Assembly: GCA_900319615.1 (NCBI GenBank)
Contig: ONPE01000002.1
Location: 1-23,812, forward strand
Reading direction: 5' to 3'
DNA: 23,812 bases
Source: an uncultured Eubacteriales bacterium
GTDB lineage: Bacteria > Bacillota > Clostridia > Oscillospirales > Acutalibacteraceae
Shown: positions 15,500 to 23,241 of the stretch, piece by piece
Position numbering within the stretch: position 1 is the stretch's first letter
How the letters are laid out: every line of letters begins with the position of its first letter
Translations under genes and position numbers: made by a program
The notes under the pieces: model-generated
Told to the model about the DNA's origin: nothing
The model's database searches: none
The model's input: only the letters and a program-made list of their open reading frames with translations

Positions 15500-17146
15500 T
15501 TACGCTGTCTGAGCGATAACGCTCTTCTGGCGGTTCGGGATAGCGAACGCGACGTTGATACAATGATCGGCGATACGCTCGATATCTATCAGCATATTGA
15601 GGAAGGTTGTGCCGGATACAGCATCGCACAGACCCTCGTCCATACGGCGTATGTGCTCCTGCTTGTAATCGTCCTTGCAGTCGTCTACGCTGTCCTCGAT
15701 CTTGATGATATGCTCGATCAGCTCCGGCGAGCCGCCCTGAGCGTTGAACATCGCAAAGCTCAGCTCCATAAGGCTGCGGCACTTGTCGCTGATATCGTGC
15801 AGCTCCGTTATAGCCGTATCGGAGAATGTCAGCTTCTCTTCGATAACGTTACGGGTATACTCGACGATATTCTCGGCATGGTCACCGATACGCTCGAGAT
15901 CCTGTATCGCGCTGTACATCGCGGCTACGATCTGACGGTCATGCGACTGCAGGTCGAGGGCGTTCAGCTTGACGATATACTCGGTGATCTCTTTGGAGAG
16001 GAAGTCGATGACCTTCTCTCGCTCGAGCACCTTGTCTATCGAATCCTTGTCCCGATCGAAGAAGGCGATCATTGAGCGGTTGTAGTTCTTCTGAACCAGA
16101 CGGCTCATGCGGGCGACCTCCTTCTCACACTGCAGCACAGCCATGGGAGGGGTGGTGAGGATTCGGTTGTCGATGAATTCGACCGCCATCTTGTCCTTTT
16201 CGGGATCCTCGTGATAGGGCAGGATCTTCTGTGTGAGCTTGACCAGAAGCGGAGAGAACGGCAGCAGGATAATCGTCATGCTCACATTGAAGAAGATGTG
16301 AGCCGCAGATATCTGAGCTGCGGTGTTGCCCGGGAGCAGGTTCTCTATGGTATCCGCTACGGGAAGGAGCATCGTCAGCGGCGTCAGGATGATAACGCCC
16401 GACAGGGTGATCAGCATATTCAGCACCGCTACCTGCTTAGCGTTACGCTTGGCACCGGCAGCAGAAAGGAACGCCGGCATCGTCGCGCCGAGGTTCATGC
16501 CGAATACGATGAATATCGCCTGATCGACACTGATCGCGCCTGCAGCGGCAAGCGCCATCAAAATACCGACAGAAGCGGAAGAGCTCTGGATCACGGCGGT
16601 GACAGCCGTGCCGAGAAGGATACCGATGAAGGGGTTGTTGACGCTGGACAGGATACCGTCGATCAGACCGTTTTCGTTCAGGCTCTTCAGCGCGCCGGAC
16701 ATCATATCCATACCGAAGAACAGGATACCGAAGCCGGCGAGTATCTGTCCGTAATACTTGTAGTTGTTCTTCTTGACGAACATCATAACGACGACGCCGA
16801 TGAAGATGAACAGCGGAACGATCTTCTTGATGTCGAACGACAGCAGCACCGAGGTCACGCAGGTACCGATCTTGGCGCCGAAGAGGATACCGACCGTCTG
16901 AGAAAGCTCCATCAGACCGGCGTTAGTGAAACCGACGACCATCGCGTCGGTAGCCGACGAGCTTTGGATGACGGCTGTAACCACCAGACCGACCAGCATA
17001 CCGAGGAATCTGTTGGAGGTGATCTTCTCGAGCATGACGCGCAGCTTGTTGCCCGCGGCGAGCTCGAGGCCCTCGCCCATGTACTTCATGCCCAGGAAGA
17101 ACAATCCCAGACCGCCCAGCACAGTGAATAAATTGTAAATACTCAT
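15500..17146 (-). CDS. Na/Pi cotransporter family protein with PhoU-like C-terminus
   Basis: This 548-residue membrane protein of the NptA/PNaS type moves phosphate with sodium. The transport half has the two inverted-repeat signatures QSSSAT (Gln61) and QSSSAS (Gln187) within about eight helices. The C-terminal roughly 220 residues are a soluble helical PhoU-like domain with DLERIGDHAENI and DIERIADHCINV, which bind metal and regulate phosphate flux in relatives. The start at ATG 17146 is chosen because GGAG lies 6 bases upstream; the TTG at 17158 overlaps that site. It is monocistronic, with a terminator after it and a possible promoter at 17245-17273. Confidence 0.93.
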   Translation of the reverse strand: MSIYNLFTVLGGLGLFFLGMKYMGEGLELAAGNKLRVMLEKITSNRFLGMLVGLVVTAVIQSSSATDAMVVGFTNAGLMELSQTVGILFGAKIGTCVTSVLLSFDIKKIVPLFIFIGVVVMMFVKKNNYKYYGQILAGFGILFFGMDMMSGALKSLNENGLIDGILSSVNNPFIGILLGTAVTAVIQSSSASVGILMALAAAGAISVDQAIFIVFGMNLGATMPAFLSAAGAKRNAKQVAVLNMLITLSGVIILTPLTMLLPVADTIENLLPGNTAAQISAAHIFFNVSMTIILLPFSPLLVKLTQKILPYHEDPEKDKMAVEFIDNRILTTPPMAVLQCEKEVARMSRLVQKNYNRSMIAFFDRDKDSIDKVLEREKVIDFLSKEITEYIVKLNALDLQSHDRQIVAAMYSAIQDLERIGDHAENIVEYTRNVIEEKLTFSDTAITELHDISDKCRSLMELSFAMFNAQGGSPELIEHIIKIEDSVDDCKDDYKQEHIRRMDEGLCDAVSGTTFLNMLIDIERIADHCINVAFAIPNRQKSVIAQTA

Positions 17147-17244
17147 TTTGAACTCCAATTGATGTATGCAGCCCGCACCGCAGGCTGTGATTCGGATATC
17201 AGTACAATATCCTTATTACCATACAGGGCACTTCAAATTACCCT

Positions 17245-17273
17245 AAGTTAATAATACTAAATTGTGTTGTCAA
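17245..17273 (-). promoter_or_regulatory. Possible promoter of the Na/Pi transporter
   Basis: On the minus strand, consensus TTGACA (17273-17268), a 17-base spacer and a poor -10 TAACTT (17250-17245). The -35 is good, the -10 weak. Confidence 0.35.
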
Positions 17274-17292
17274 ATATTTTCCGAAAAAGAAA

Positions 17293-17340
17293 AATGCACA
17301 AAATCGGCAAAGTATACAATCATCACCGCCTTTGTGCATT
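17293..17340. repeat. Inverted repeat, hairpin
   Basis: AATGCACAAA (17293-17302) and TTTGTGCATT (17331-17340) are perfect 10-bp arms with a short inner CGG/CCG pairing. It lies upstream of the transporter promoter and downstream of the repeat array. The arm CGCCTTTGTGCA also occurs at 11092-11103. Confidence 0.55.
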
Positions 17341-17362
17341 GAAAATCACTAAAATCTTTTTG

Positions 17363-17415
17363 TACACCATACTATGACGCGATATATCTTACTTAAGATA
17401 GATTGATCACAACGT
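17363..17415 (-). repeat. Diverged inverted copy of the 87-bp repeat
   Basis: TACACCATACT (17363-17373), exactly 31 bases, then GATCAC-NN-CGT (17405-17415). The reverse complement of the 87-bp repeat at 19465-19638 has the same two blocks at the same 31-base spacing, while the 31 bases between differ. Orientation is opposite to the copies beyond rqcH. Confidence 0.6.
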
Positions 17416-17660
17416 CTTTTTCCTTTATCCGACCGTTCTCACATATAGGTTTCCGGTATATCATCTTAAGATACTTCGATCACTGCGTCTTTTCCTTTAT
17501 CCGACCGTTCTCACATATAGGTTTCCGGTATATCATCTTAAGATACTTCGATCACAGCGTATGGTTCTCTATCCGACCGTTCTCACATACAGGTTTCCGG
17601 TATATCATCTTAAAATACTTCGATCACAGCGTATTGTTCTTTATCCGGTCGTTCTCACAT
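17405..17660. repeat. 72-bp tandem repeat array, about 3.5 copies
   Basis: Units start at 17405, 17478, 17550 and 17622 (periods 73, 72, 72), each beginning GATCAC and ending GATACTTC or AATACTTC; the fourth is cut off after CTCACAT. Each full unit carries ATCCGACCGTTCTCACAT, then TTTCCGGTATATCATCTTA; units 1 and 2 contain the palindrome ATCTTAAGAT. Changes between units sit mostly in bases 7-20. One + frame stays open because 72 is divisible by 3, but there is no ribosome binding site and most differences would change the amino acid, so I take it as non-coding. The rqcH transcript would run through it. Confidence 0.85.
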
Positions 17661-17716
17661 GAAACTTGATCTGTCCATCTTATTGAGTGAGATTACGGCA
17701 AACAAAGACGTCCGAG

Positions 17717-19387
17717 TCACGGCTTGACATAAATCGTGTTGTAGTTCACGTAGATCACCTTGCCGGGCAGGGCGCCGGACGGCTTGCTGACGTTTTTGAC
17801 GCGCGTGTAGTCCACCGGCACCTGCGCGCTGTCCTTACCCTTGCTGTGGGCTGCGGCTATCTTCGCCGCCTCGGTTATCGCGGTATCGGATATCTCCCTG
17901 CCGTCGGCACAGATTATCACATGGGTGCCGTGGATGCCCTTCGTATGGAGCCACATATCGTTCTTGGCGGCTGTGCGCAGGGTAAGGGTATCGTTCTGCT
18001 TATTGTTGCGCCCGACGAGGATGCGGAAGCCGTCGGAGCTTGTGTACTCTATAGGAGGCAGGGGCTTGTCCTTGCGCTTGGCGTTCGACCTCTGCGTGCG
18101 CAGATAACCGAGCTCGCCGAGTTCCGCGCGGATGGCTGAAAGCTCAGCCTCAGTCTCGCATCGCGAGAGCATATCCTGCACGCTCTCGATATAGCTGAGC
18201 TCGTCCGCAGCCTTGCTTATCTGCTCCGTGAGCATGATCTCGCGGGTCTTGGCTTTGTTGTACTCCTTATAGAAGCGCTGGGCGTTCATCGCCGGAGAGA
18301 TCGCCGGGTTCAGCGTTATGGTCATCGGCTTATTATCGTCGTAGTAATTCTCGACCGTCACAGCCGAGGCTCCGCGCTCTATGCGGTACAGGTTCGCCTG
18401 CAGAAGATCGCCCTTTATCCGGAGCTGTTCGCGGTCGGCGCACTTTTTGAGATCGGCTCTTTGCAGATTGATCTTGCGCGAAAGGCGGTCGACGGTATTT
18501 GCGAGCAGGCGGTTGAGGTCGGATGACTTCGCGCGCATACGGGCGATACGGTCGCGGTCGGAGAAGAAGGTATCGAGAAGCTCGCTGTAGCTGTCGAAGT
18601 GCCTGACAGGCAGAGCGCCGTCATACTGGCGGATATCCATGAAGCAGAAGTCCATCGGCGAGCCGTCAGCCTTGTAAACCAGGGTAGGCTCTCCCCTGCC
18701 CTCTTCGACCGTCGCCTTGAGCGCCTCTATCTGAGGCAGGATGTCGCCGCCGGCGCGATAGCACAGCTCGCGCGCGATCATCGGCGAAATACCCTGTATC
18801 GTGTTCAGCACGGCGCGGTCGCCGCCGCCGAGCTCCGCTATGCGATCGCAGATCATAGCCGGATCGCACTCTTCTATACACAGCTTGTCCTGCATCGGGG
18901 GCAGCTCATACGGCAGCTTGGGGAGCAAGACGCGCTCCTCGCTCTCGGAGAAGTCGATACGCCTTACCGTATCTATCACTTTATCGTCGCCGTCTGTGAG
19001 GACAGCGTTCGAATACCTGCCCATGATCTCGATATACAGGCGGAGCTGCTCGCGGTCGCCGATCTCGTTGACCGCCTCGAAGTGCAGACACATGACGCGC
19101 TCGTTCTTGGGCTGGGTTATATCTGTGAGCCTCGCGCCGCCGAGCCGCTTGCGCAGCAGCATACACAGCATAGGAGGCACCGGGGGGTTCTCTATCGAAC
19201 AGGAGGAGATATGCACGCGCGGAGAATCGGACAGCCGCATGAGCACCTTACGCGTGCCGTTCACGGTGCGGAACGAAAAGACCAGCTCGTCGCGAGCCGG
19301 CTGGTATATCTGGTTGATGCGCGAGCCGATGAGCTCGCCGCTCATCTCGCGCCTTACCATCGTCATCATTATTCCGTCAAAAGCCAT
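17717..19387 (-). CDS. rqcH: Rqc2 homologue RqcH (NFACT family)
   Basis: This 556-residue NFACT protein binds stalled 50S subunits with peptidyl-tRNA and adds C-terminal alanine tails that mark the nascent chain for degradation. The NFACT-N domain starts MAFDGIMMTMVRREM and includes IMGRYSNAVL; a helix-hairpin-helix and coiled-coil middle part follows (about 290-440); the NFACT-R domain is clear from GRNNKQNDTLTLRTA and DMWLHTKGIHGTHVII. At the position of the functional DR motif I read Glu96-Arg97. I chose ATG 19387 because GGAGGTGA sits 7 bases upstream; the longer frame from 19411 overlaps that site. Genomes often label it fibronectin-binding protein A. It follows rlmH across a repeat-filled spacer. 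Confidence 0.94.
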   Translation of the reverse strand: MAFDGIMMTMVRREMSGELIGSRINQIYQPARDELVFSFRTVNGTRKVLMRLSDSPRVHISSCSIENPPVPPMLCMLLRKRLGGARLTDITQPKNERVMCLHFEAVNEIGDREQLRLYIEIMGRYSNAVLTDGDDKVIDTVRRIDFSESEERVLLPKLPYELPPMQDKLCIEECDPAMICDRIAELGGGDRAVLNTIQGISPMIARELCYRAGGDILPQIEALKATVEEGRGEPTLVYKADGSPMDFCFMDIRQYDGALPVRHFDSYSELLDTFFSDRDRIARMRAKSSDLNRLLANTVDRLSRKINLQRADLKKCADREQLRIKGDLLQANLYRIERGASAVTVENYYDDNKPMTITLNPAISPAMNAQRFYKEYNKAKTREIMLTEQISKAADELSYIESVQDMLSRCETEAELSAIRAELGELGYLRTQRSNAKRKDKPLPPIEYTSSDGFRILVGRNNKQNDTLTLRTAAKNDMWLHTKGIHGTHVIICADGREISDTAITEAAKIAAAHSKGKDSAQVPVDYTRVKNVSKPSGALPGKVIYVNYNTIYVKP

Positions 19388-19464
19388 ATCTTCACCTCCA
19401 ATATATTTCAATCGTCCATTCTGATTGGTTTTTTTATTTGAAATATTTTAGAATTTTGCATTAA

Positions 19465-19638
19465 CAATGCACCGGAACCAAATCACAACGAAGTGATCTA
19501 TGTTACGTTTGATACTATCAAAATATAACAGTATGGTGTATAAAGACGCCGCAATGCGCCGGAACCAAATCACAACGCAGTGATCTATGATACGGTTGAT
19601 ACTATCTAAACATAATAGTATGGTGTATAAAGATGCCT
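19465..19638 (+). repeat. 87-bp direct repeat, two tandem copies
   Basis: Copy 1 is 19465-19551 and copy 2 is 19552-19638, with about 10 differences in 87 positions. Each holds ATCAC-AACGMA-GTGAT (a hairpin), GATACTATC and TAGTATGGTGTATAAAG or the same with C. The pair fills the spacer between the rlmH stop and rqcH. It contains no open gene. Confidence 0.85.
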
Positions 19639-19646
19639 CGCATCCG

Positions 19647-20126
19647 TCATTTGTGGTATTTTGTACCGCGGGATATCTGGAACGCGCGGTAGAGCTGCTC
19701 GAGCAGCATCACCCTGAACAGCTGATGCGGAAAGGTCATCTTTCCCATGCTGAGGCGGAAGTCTGCACGCTGCTTGACGGCGTCGCTCAGCCCCCATGAG
19801 CCGCCGATGATGAGGTCGACGGTGCTGCTGCGCATACTGATATCCTCCAACTTAGCGCTGAGCTCCTCGGAGCTGATGTTTTTGCCCTCTACGCACAGGG
19901 CGATCACATAGTCGCCCTTGCCGAGCTTAGCCATGATACGCTCGCTCTCGGCGTTCACCGTGCGGCTGATCTCGGCGTCGGAGGGGTCGTCGCCGACTCT
20001 CTCCTCGGGCAGCTCGATGACGCTGAGCTTGCACAGGGCTTTGAGCCGCTTTGCATATTCTTCTGTCGCCTCGCGCAGGTAGCTCTCCTTGAGCTTGCCC
20101 ACGCAGATGATGTTAACACTCAGCAT
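19647..20126 (-). CDS. rlmH: 23S rRNA (pseudouridine1915-N3)-methyltransferase RlmH
   Basis: This 159-residue SPOUT methyltransferase modifies pseudouridine 1915 in helix 69 of 23S rRNA on assembled ribosomes using S-adenosylmethionine. Length and landmarks are standard: start MLSVNIICVGKLKE, IIGGSWGLSD in the knotted SAM site, and the near-invariant C-terminus FPHQLFRVMLLEQLYRAF ending KYHK. AGGTGA precedes the ATG. The walJ-rlmH order is the conserved end of the walRK region in Firmicutes, although the walRK genes themselves are not here. Confidence 0.97.
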   Translation of the reverse strand: MLSVNIICVGKLKESYLREATEEYAKRLKALCKLSVIELPEERVGDDPSDAEISRTVNAESERIMAKLGKGDYVIALCVEGKNISSEELSAKLEDISMRSSTVDLIIGGSWGLSDAVKQRADFRLSMGKMTFPHQLFRVMLLEQLYRAFQISRGTKYHK

Positions 20127-20179
20127 GATTCACCTAAATACACTTTACCCACGCTTTGCTTACGAAGGTTATTATAATC

Positions 20180-20217
20180 GGTTGAGATCGCCGAGGGCTT
20201 GAGCCCTCGCGATGACT
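20180..20217 (+). repeat. Dispersed hairpin repeat, GTCATTGCGAGG type, copy B
   Basis: The second copy of the 38-base element of 5066-5103. CGAGGGCT-TG-AGCCCTCG is a perfect inner hairpin and the outer arms are ATCGC/GCGAT. It ends three bases from the walJ stop codon and could act as the walJ transcript's 3' hairpin. Confidence 0.75.
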
Positions 20218-20219
20218 GT

Positions 20220-21008
20220 TTAAAAAAGAAAAGATTTGCCGTTTGTCTCGACCGGCGCGACGTCTATCAGATAATCGGAGCCTGAAACCATGCCGGCGCG
20301 GCTGAGAGACTCCGCCGCTTCATCCAGCGCAAGCCGGGGAGTGTTGTTCTCCTCGCTGAGATGTCCGAGGATGATGCGCGTGAGTCCGGCGTTGACGAAC
20401 GCAGGCAGAGCCTCGGCGCAGGCGGCGTTGCTGAGGTGTCCGCTGTCGGAGAGGATACGCTTCTTAAGGATATACGGATAGGGGCCGCCGCGGAGCATCC
20501 CGAGATCGTGGTTCGACTCTACCACAGCGAGATTGGAGCGCGAGATAGCGGCGTGGGCGCTCTCGGTAAGATAGCCTGTATCGGTCACGATGCTCAGCCG
20601 TCTGCCGTCGGGGGTGGTGATGAAGTAGCCGCAGGGCTCGCTCGCGTCATGAGAGGTCTCGACGCGCTCTACGCAAAAGTCGCCGACCTCCGCCTTATCC
20701 TCGATCACGTTCAGCTTAGCCGTCAGCGGCACCTTGCCGTGATCGGACAGATATCTCAGCGTGCCGCGCGAGGCGTACAGCGGTATATCGTAGCGCTTGA
20801 GCAGCACCATGAGAGCGCTGATGTGGTCGCTGTGCTCATGAGTGACGAAGATCCCGCGCACATCGCACATACTCAGGCTGTTAGCCGACATAGCGAGCTC
20901 GAGCTGCTTTAGATTGCGCCCCGCGTCGACGAGTATCGCCGACCCGTTGCCCTGTATATAATAAGAGTTGCCCTTGCTCGATGAGAAGAGCGGAACTATC
21001 TTTGCCAT
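20220..21008 (-). CDS. walJ: MBL-fold metallohydrolase WalJ/YycJ
   Basis: This 262-residue metallo-beta-lactamase-fold protein carries the metal motif THEHSDH (56-62), further ligands in ETSHD, TDTGY and ESNHD, and GHLS near the C-terminus. It belongs to the YycJ/WalJ group, reported as a nuclease-like enzyme linked to cell-wall control by the WalRK system in Bacillus and Streptococcus. The order walJ-rlmH supports the assignment. The ribosome binding site AAGGAG is 12 bases from the ATG, longer than usual, but the N-terminus MAKIVPLFSSSKGN is typical, so I keep this start. A terminator separates it from murA upstream. Confidence 0.92.
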   Translation of the reverse strand: MAKIVPLFSSSKGNSYYIQGNGSAILVDAGRNLKQLELAMSANSLSMCDVRGIFVTHEHSDHISALMVLLKRYDIPLYASRGTLRYLSDHGKVPLTAKLNVIEDKAEVGDFCVERVETSHDASEPCGYFITTPDGRRLSIVTDTGYLTESAHAAISRSNLAVVESNHDLGMLRGGPYPYILKKRILSDSGHLSNAACAEALPAFVNAGLTRIILGHLSEENNTPRLALDEAAESLSRAGMVSGSDYLIDVAPVETNGKSFLF

Positions 21009-21036
21009 AAAAAATAATTACTCCTTACGGTGAAAA

Positions 21037-21056
21037 AAGCCACCCTCAGGTGGCTT
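21037..21056 (-). terminator. Terminator of murA
   Basis: AAGCCACC (21037-21044), loop CTCA, GGTGGCTT (21049-21056). On the minus strand the stem runs into TTTTTT. It lies between the murA stop and the walJ start, so walJ depends on read-through or its own promoter. Confidence 0.85.
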
Positions 21057-21064
21057 ATCATCAC

Positions 21065-22357
21065 TTATGCTGTTGTTGCTATATCGTCCTTATCGGGGAC
21101 GTATATCTTCTTGATATCGGCTCCGAGCGACTGGAACTTGGTGACTACATCCGAGTAGCCGCGCTCGATATACTTGATGTTGGAGATATTGGTGGTGCCG
21201 TCGGCGACCAGAGCAGCGATGACCATCGCAGCGCCTGCGCGCAGGTCGGTGGCTTTGACGGGAGCGCCGGTCAGACGACCGCCCTCGATGATCGCCAGCC
21301 TGCCCTCGACGGATATCTTAGCGCCCATGCGAACGAGCTCGCTGACGTACTGGTAGCGGTTGTCCCAAACGCTCTCGTTGACGATGGATGTGCCCTTAAC
21401 GGACGAGAGGAGCGCCACGAACTGCGGCTGACAGTCGGTCGGGAAGCCGGGATGGGGCATCGTCTTGATGTTGACGCGGTTGAGCGGACGCTTTGTGGCG
21501 TCTACAACGACAGCCTCGTCATACTCGTCTATCTCACAGCCCATCTCGCGCAGCTTGGAGCTGATGCTCTCGAGATGCTTGGGGGTGATGTTTCGAACGG
21601 TGATCTTGCCCCTTGTCGCAGCTGCGGCAGCCATATAGGTGCCCGCTTCGATCTGATCGGGGATGATCGAATAGGTAACGCCGCGCAGATAATCCACGCC
21701 GCGGATCTTGATGACGTCGGTACCGGCGCCGCGGATGTTGGCGCCCATAGAGTTGAGGAAGTTCGCCAGATCGACGATATGCGGCTCTTTGGCGGCGTTC
21801 TCGAGGATGGTCTGACCCTCAGCCTTGACTGCGGCGAGCATCAGGTTGATGGTGGAGCCGACGGATACGGTATCGAAGTAGATACGCGCACCGTGGAAAG
21901 AGCCGTTGGTGCTGCTCTCGATGACAGCGCCGTTGACGAGCTCGTTGGTAGCGCCCATGAGCTGGAAGCCCTTGAGATGCTGGTCTATCGGACGGACGCC
22001 GAAGTTGCAGCCGCCGGGAAGAGCGACCTTGGCGTTGTGAAAACGTCCGAGCAGAGCGCCCAGCAGATAGTAGGACGCACGCATACCGCGCACGTTCTCG
22101 CTGGTCGCCTCATAGGTGTTGATGGGACGGGGGTCGATATCGAGGGTGTTCTTGTCCACACGACGAACCATCGCGCCCATCTCTTTGAGGATGTTCGCGA
22201 TAAGGGTAACGTCGGATATGTTCGGTATATTCTCGATGCGGCAAGGTTCATCGCACAGCACGACGGCAGGGATGATCGCTACCGCCGCGTTCTTGGCGCC
22301 GCTTACGGTGACTTCACCGTGGAGCGGTCTTCCGCCGGTAATAACAATCTTTTCCAA
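21065..22357 (-). CDS. murA: UDP-N-acetylglucosamine 1-carboxyvinyltransferase MurA
   Basis: This 430-residue EPSP-synthase-fold enzyme transfers enolpyruvate from PEP to UDP-GlcNAc, the first committed peptidoglycan step. Lys22-Asn23 lie in SGAKNAA. The fosfomycin-target cysteine is Cys117 in PGGCNFGVRPIDQHLKG, where the family usually has CAIG. The start is TTG at 22357, with GGAAG about 9 bases upstream; no ATG fits the conserved N-terminus EKIVITGG. A promoter lies at 22514-22542, giving a leader of about 150 bases with a TACCGA/TCGGTA hairpin (22404-22421). Confidence 0.96.
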   Translation of the reverse strand: MEKIVITGGRPLHGEVTVSGAKNAAVAIIPAVVLCDEPCRIENIPNISDVTLIANILKEMGAMVRRVDKNTLDIDPRPINTYEATSENVRGMRASYYLLGALLGRFHNAKVALPGGCNFGVRPIDQHLKGFQLMGATNELVNGAVIESSTNGSFHGARIYFDTVSVGSTINLMLAAVKAEGQTILENAAKEPHIVDLANFLNSMGANIRGAGTDVIKIRGVDYLRGVTYSIIPDQIEAGTYMAAAAATRGKITVRNITPKHLESISSKLREMGCEIDEYDEAVVVDATKRPLNRVNIKTMPHPGFPTDCQPQFVALLSSVKGTSIVNESVWDNRYQYVSELVRMGAKISVEGRLAIIEGGRLTGAPVKATDLRAGAAMVIAALVADGTTNISNIKYIERGYSDVVTKFQSLGADIKKIYVPDKDDIATTA

Positions 22358-22721
22358 ATCTGTACACTTCCTATACTACATACAATCATTTTATCCGGTA
22401 GGGTACCGATCTTACTCGGTATATAAAACGCGGATAAAAACGTAAAAATCGGTTTCTGTTTGAGGCAAATGCAGGCGCGAGCGTGCACTTGACCTATGTT
22501 AGTTACATAACATAAGATAATACAAAGACGGGACAAAGTCAACCGTTATACCTTTTTGTAATCTTTTTTAGTGAAATTGTATGTATTTAAAAGTGGGTGC
22601 TGTGCGGTTTTTCTATATTTATAATTCTAATATGTAATTATTTTGTAATAAAACAGCGGTTTGCTTTATCGTGTTATCACGTGATAAGGAACACAGCTAA
22701 TCGTTTGATGATATCTTGTAT
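22358..22721 (-). other. murA leader and spacer to the NUDIX gene
   Basis: AT-rich, without a gene. It contains the murA promoter, a hairpin TACCGA-N6-TCGGTA (22404-22421), and a perfect 14-bp palindrome TTATCACGTGATAA (22674-22687) downstream of the NUDIX stop. I see no clear terminator for the NUDIX gene. Confidence 0.6.
22514..22542 (-). promoter_or_regulatory. Promoter of murA
   Basis: On the minus strand, TTGACT (22542-22537), a 17-base spacer and TATCTT (22519-22514). Confidence 0.6.
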
Positions 22722-23201
22722 TCAAGCCATATCCGAATTCCTTGTGATGAAATGCTTCACTTCACCGTCAGTTCCGAAGCCGGGAGTTTTGAAGAATTCC
22801 GGATAAACAGGTATATCGCAGTTCGCCGTATCCACCCATGTCAGATATTCTCCGCAAGGACCGCCGGACGTCCGATGCCCGTCCGGTATGCTCAATAGAT
22901 CGGGATTCGGTTTTACGGTAAAGAAACAGGATATCTCATGAAAGAACACATCCTCGCCGGTTTTGAAAAAATTCTCGTGGATACATACAAGGCGATCCGG
23001 CTCGCAGTCGATACCGGTTTCCTCTTTCAGCTCGCGTATCACTGCTTCTTCAAGGCTCTCACCGAACCTGACTCTGCCGCCGACCGAATAATAATAGTCC
23101 TCATCTGGATTTCTCGCCATCAGTATCCTGTCGCCTTTTGCTATCACAACGCCGACTCGGTAATTGAAATTACCCTTTTCGGTAACGAATGTACAATCCA
23201 T
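22722..23201 (-). CDS. NUDIX hydrolase
   Basis: This 159-residue NUDIX-fold hydrolase cleaves a nucleoside diphosphate linked to another group. The NUDIX box G-x5-E-x7-REL-x-EE-x-GI is complete at residues 42-64 (start GRVRFGE, Gly42). The substrate cannot be told from the sequence; the FFHEISCFF stretch and a long C-terminal part occur in several small gut NUDIX proteins. The start is ATG 23201 with GAGGTG upstream; a longer frame to 23318 overlaps the comM 3' end and gives a low-complexity Arg/Ser leader, so it is rejected. It lies 40 bases after comM and is probably co-transcribed. Confidence 0.9.
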   Translation of the reverse strand: MDCTFVTEKGNFNYRVGVVIAKGDRILMARNPDEDYYYSVGGRVRFGESLEEAVIRELKEETGIDCEPDRLVCIHENFFKTGEDVFFHEISCFFTVKPNPDLLSIPDGHRTSGGPCGEYLTWVDTANCDIPVYPEFFKTPGFGTDGEVKHFITRNSDMA

Positions 23202-23241
23202 AAAACACCTCAATATAATCAATACAGGAATAATACTGACG

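Noticed and set aside
16211..17131. 306-residue open frame on the + strand
   Set aside because: It is antisense to the Na/Pi transporter and is Arg/His/Asp-rich low-complexity sequence.
17380..17660. CRISPR array
   Set aside because: The units are contiguous 72-bp tandem repeats without unique spacers, and no cas gene is near.
17403..17669. 88-residue + frame made of 24-residue repeats
   Set aside because: It is open only because the repeat period is divisible by 3; it starts with TTG without a ribosome binding site, and differences between units mostly change amino acids.
21050..22426. 458-residue open frame on the + strand
   Set aside because: It is antisense to murA and extends past both ends without a ribosome binding site.
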